Assembly: GCF_024868665.1 (NCBI RefSeq)
Contig: NC_079907.1
Location: 15,640,413-15,704,412 of the forward strand
Reading direction: 5' to 3'
DNA: 64,000 nucleotides
Source: Triplophysa rosa
Taxonomy: Eukaryota > Chordata > Actinopteri > Cypriniformes > Nemacheilidae
Under the pieces are notes generated by a model. It saw nothing but the letters and a program-made list of their open reading frames with translations, had not been told where the DNA came from and ran no database searches. Both the position numbers and the translations under genes were made by a program. This document shows, in pieces, positions 57,301-60,300 of the stretch. Position 1 is the stretch's first letter; every line of letters starts with the position of its first letter.

Positions 57301-60300
57301 CAGAGACCGGAATCCATGCCGATCTTCTGTTGCCCGTGATGCGGGCAAGAACGTCACAGCCGTCAGTACACTCAAAGCCGCAAGTAAACATGTAAACGTG
57401 CGCGTGCACAGCCTGTCTTTCACGGCTCGTTTATACTCGCATGTGGGTCCACCGGACCGCGAGTCTCTGCTGACTGACGCGCAACTCTCATATCCGCTCA
57501 CTGCACGCGTGTGCACATGCATCATGTACTGTACAGACAAAAAGGTGCACTGTAGTTCATCTCTCGCTGCTCCGTCTACATGGGGTATGTATGCTAACAG
57601 TGATACTATTAGCATCATGCTAAACTCTGACACATGCTAAACTCATGTTGAAGTCGTTCATTCGGTGTTAAACAAACGTAAATTCTGTAATTTAATGCAG
57701 CTTGGAGAACTGCATTTAGGGAAATTTGGGGAAATTGTAATGTTCAATCATTTATTCAATGAAAATAAAAAAAATCTGCATTGAAGAAAAGTTCATATGG
57801 TTTTATATACAGTATACTGTCAATTATAGTTTGTGGATAGAAAATCGGAGTCGGCAAAAATCGGAATCGGCAGGTTTCACTTGTAATAAAATCGGAATCG
57901 GCAAAGAAAATTGCAATCAGTGCATCTCTAATTAAAACGAATACAAATCCCTATAAAACCTGGCCTGCAGCTGCAGCTCGTTACTCTTGCGATAGTGAGA
58001 GGTGTGTTTGTTTGTTCATGGCATTTTAGTTATGGATGTTATATAAATGGTGCATACAACGCTGGATTTGGAGATCGTATGAAACTGATAGATGGTGCGG
58101 TCCCAGTGCTAAAAGATGCCAGACATGAACCGCACGCTGTAAGTGAAACTATATGTCTGTGTTTTGTTGGCAATGGGTGCACACATGCTTTACACTGAAT
58201 GCAAACACTTACCTCCAGCTGTTTGTAAACTGCATCTGGTAGTTCCTGCTGATATGTCTTTAGCAGATCAATGGTGTGCTTCAGAGGCTCGAACATATCA
58301 TCTGTAGTGCTCTGTCGTTCTTTTACCGCCATCAGGTTACCCATGATCTCCACCAAACCATTGTAGTCACCCTCCTCCACTTTCTTACCGAGCCCACTCT
58401 CAGTCAGTCCGATAAAGTCCTCCAGGTCAGACAGACTACAAGAACAGATCAGACCAGTGTTTTCAAGTAAAATGAAGAGTGTCTATAATTATAATTTATA
58501 TTACCAAACTGGGTTGCAGAAAGCATACTTTCAAACAGGTTTTTAAAAAAATAGTCCCACCCAAAACTTGTTATTGGTTGTGCCAATGTTGCTGTGTTGG
58601 GCTGTTTGGGACAATCTATATTTTGACATCATTACAGAGCCATAGAGTTGTTACATGTACATATAGAGGTCATATACCTGTGTGTTACATGATCAATAAG
58701 GTGCTGTTTGAACATCAGGCTCCACTTCTTGATGATATTGAGCAGGGCATTTTTAAAAGCTCGTGCATCAACCCTCATCCAGCCCTCAAACACATGCACG
58801 GGCTCCAGCTGTAGCACTTCCTTATACAAGCTTTCGTACAAATCCACCTGCTCCCGGAACTGGTCAAGAGTCGGGGGGGTTTCTGGAACCCTGTGTTCTG
58901 CGTTGGCCTCTAACTCTTCATTCGTAACAACGTGACCATAGAGCAAGAACTGACGCATGAACTCCTTTCTGTCATCCACGTAGAGGTAGGCGTAGTGCTC
59001 AAAGGTGTCACGGTACTCACAGCACCTTCGAATAATTCTTTGCATTCGCTCCATGAGAAGCTGCCTCATGTCTGCCAAGTCAGTCATGTCCTCCATATCA
59101 GCCTAATGGTACAAAATATTTTTCTATAGATATTTCCACTTTTAATAAGTATTCTACAGAATGACTTTCAACATGACTTGAAAGAAGATATATTGGTAGC
59201 CAAAGCCAAACAACACTGATCCCCATTGACTTCTATTGTATGAACACAAAACCATTAAGACATTTCTGAACATATCTACTTTTGTGTTACACAGAAGAAA
59301 AAGTCATATACATATATATTTTGCATGACATAAAGGTGAATAAATAATCACAGATATCACTTTAACATGCAGTCTTACAGTCTTTGTTCTGCTAAATAAA
59401 AAGGAAGTTATCTGGAAGAATGTTAGTAACCAAACAGATCTCATCCCCCATTGACTCCTGTTGTATTTATTTTCCCTACTATGGCAGTAAATGGTGGATG
59501 AGATCTGTTACTGACACTCTTCCAAATATCTTCCTATCTACATTTATACAAGTTTGTAACAATCTGAGTGTGAGTAAATGATGAAAAGACATTTTGGGGT
59601 GAACTATCCCTTTAAGTTGACAGATGAGTCTTTTGCTACTGTTTTATATCATAATATCATGTTTGTCAAAGCTAAACTCAGATATAGTGACATCTCTCAG
59701 TACCTGGTAGTGTTGGAAACCCCTGTGTTCAGATAATCGTGGCACAAGAGCGGAGATTGTAAAAACATTGTTGATGAGACTTTCCACCAGCTCATAAAAG
59801 CCTTCTAAGGCACTATGTTCCAAAGACGGATGAAATACAATCTCAGGAACCTGCAGATGTAGCTGGACTTCAAAGAGTGGGGCTAACCCAGGCCTCTGGT
59901 CTGTATCAGGAGATAGATATTAGTGTTTTAGTGCAGAAAATCCATTTGCAATGCAACAAAAACTTAAAAAAATGAGAAAGCACACCTGTGTTTTCCAAAA
60001 AGAATTTGAGGGAGCTCTCAATACCACTGAAGTAACCATCGATTAGCATTTCATCAACGTAATCCACATAAGAACACCATTGTGCAGATGAAGAGTCAGC
60101 TTTGAAAAGTGACAAGTTTTCCTAAAAGACACAATTATGATCAATTCATGACAAGCGTTATTTGGTCATTTGTAATGTTATGTTGGAATTCCCAATGGCT
60201 TTATCATTGCATACTTTCAGTAACATGTGAATCTTTGCTCCTGAGGCACGGATCTGGCCATACGTTCTTTCCAAGCGCTCAGTTTTGTCATCCAGGTTTA

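Noticed and set aside
57277..57640. Open frames of 118 and 80 codons
   Set aside because: They lie wholly within the hAT-type element bounded by ATTAAAAC duplications and show no protein similarity.
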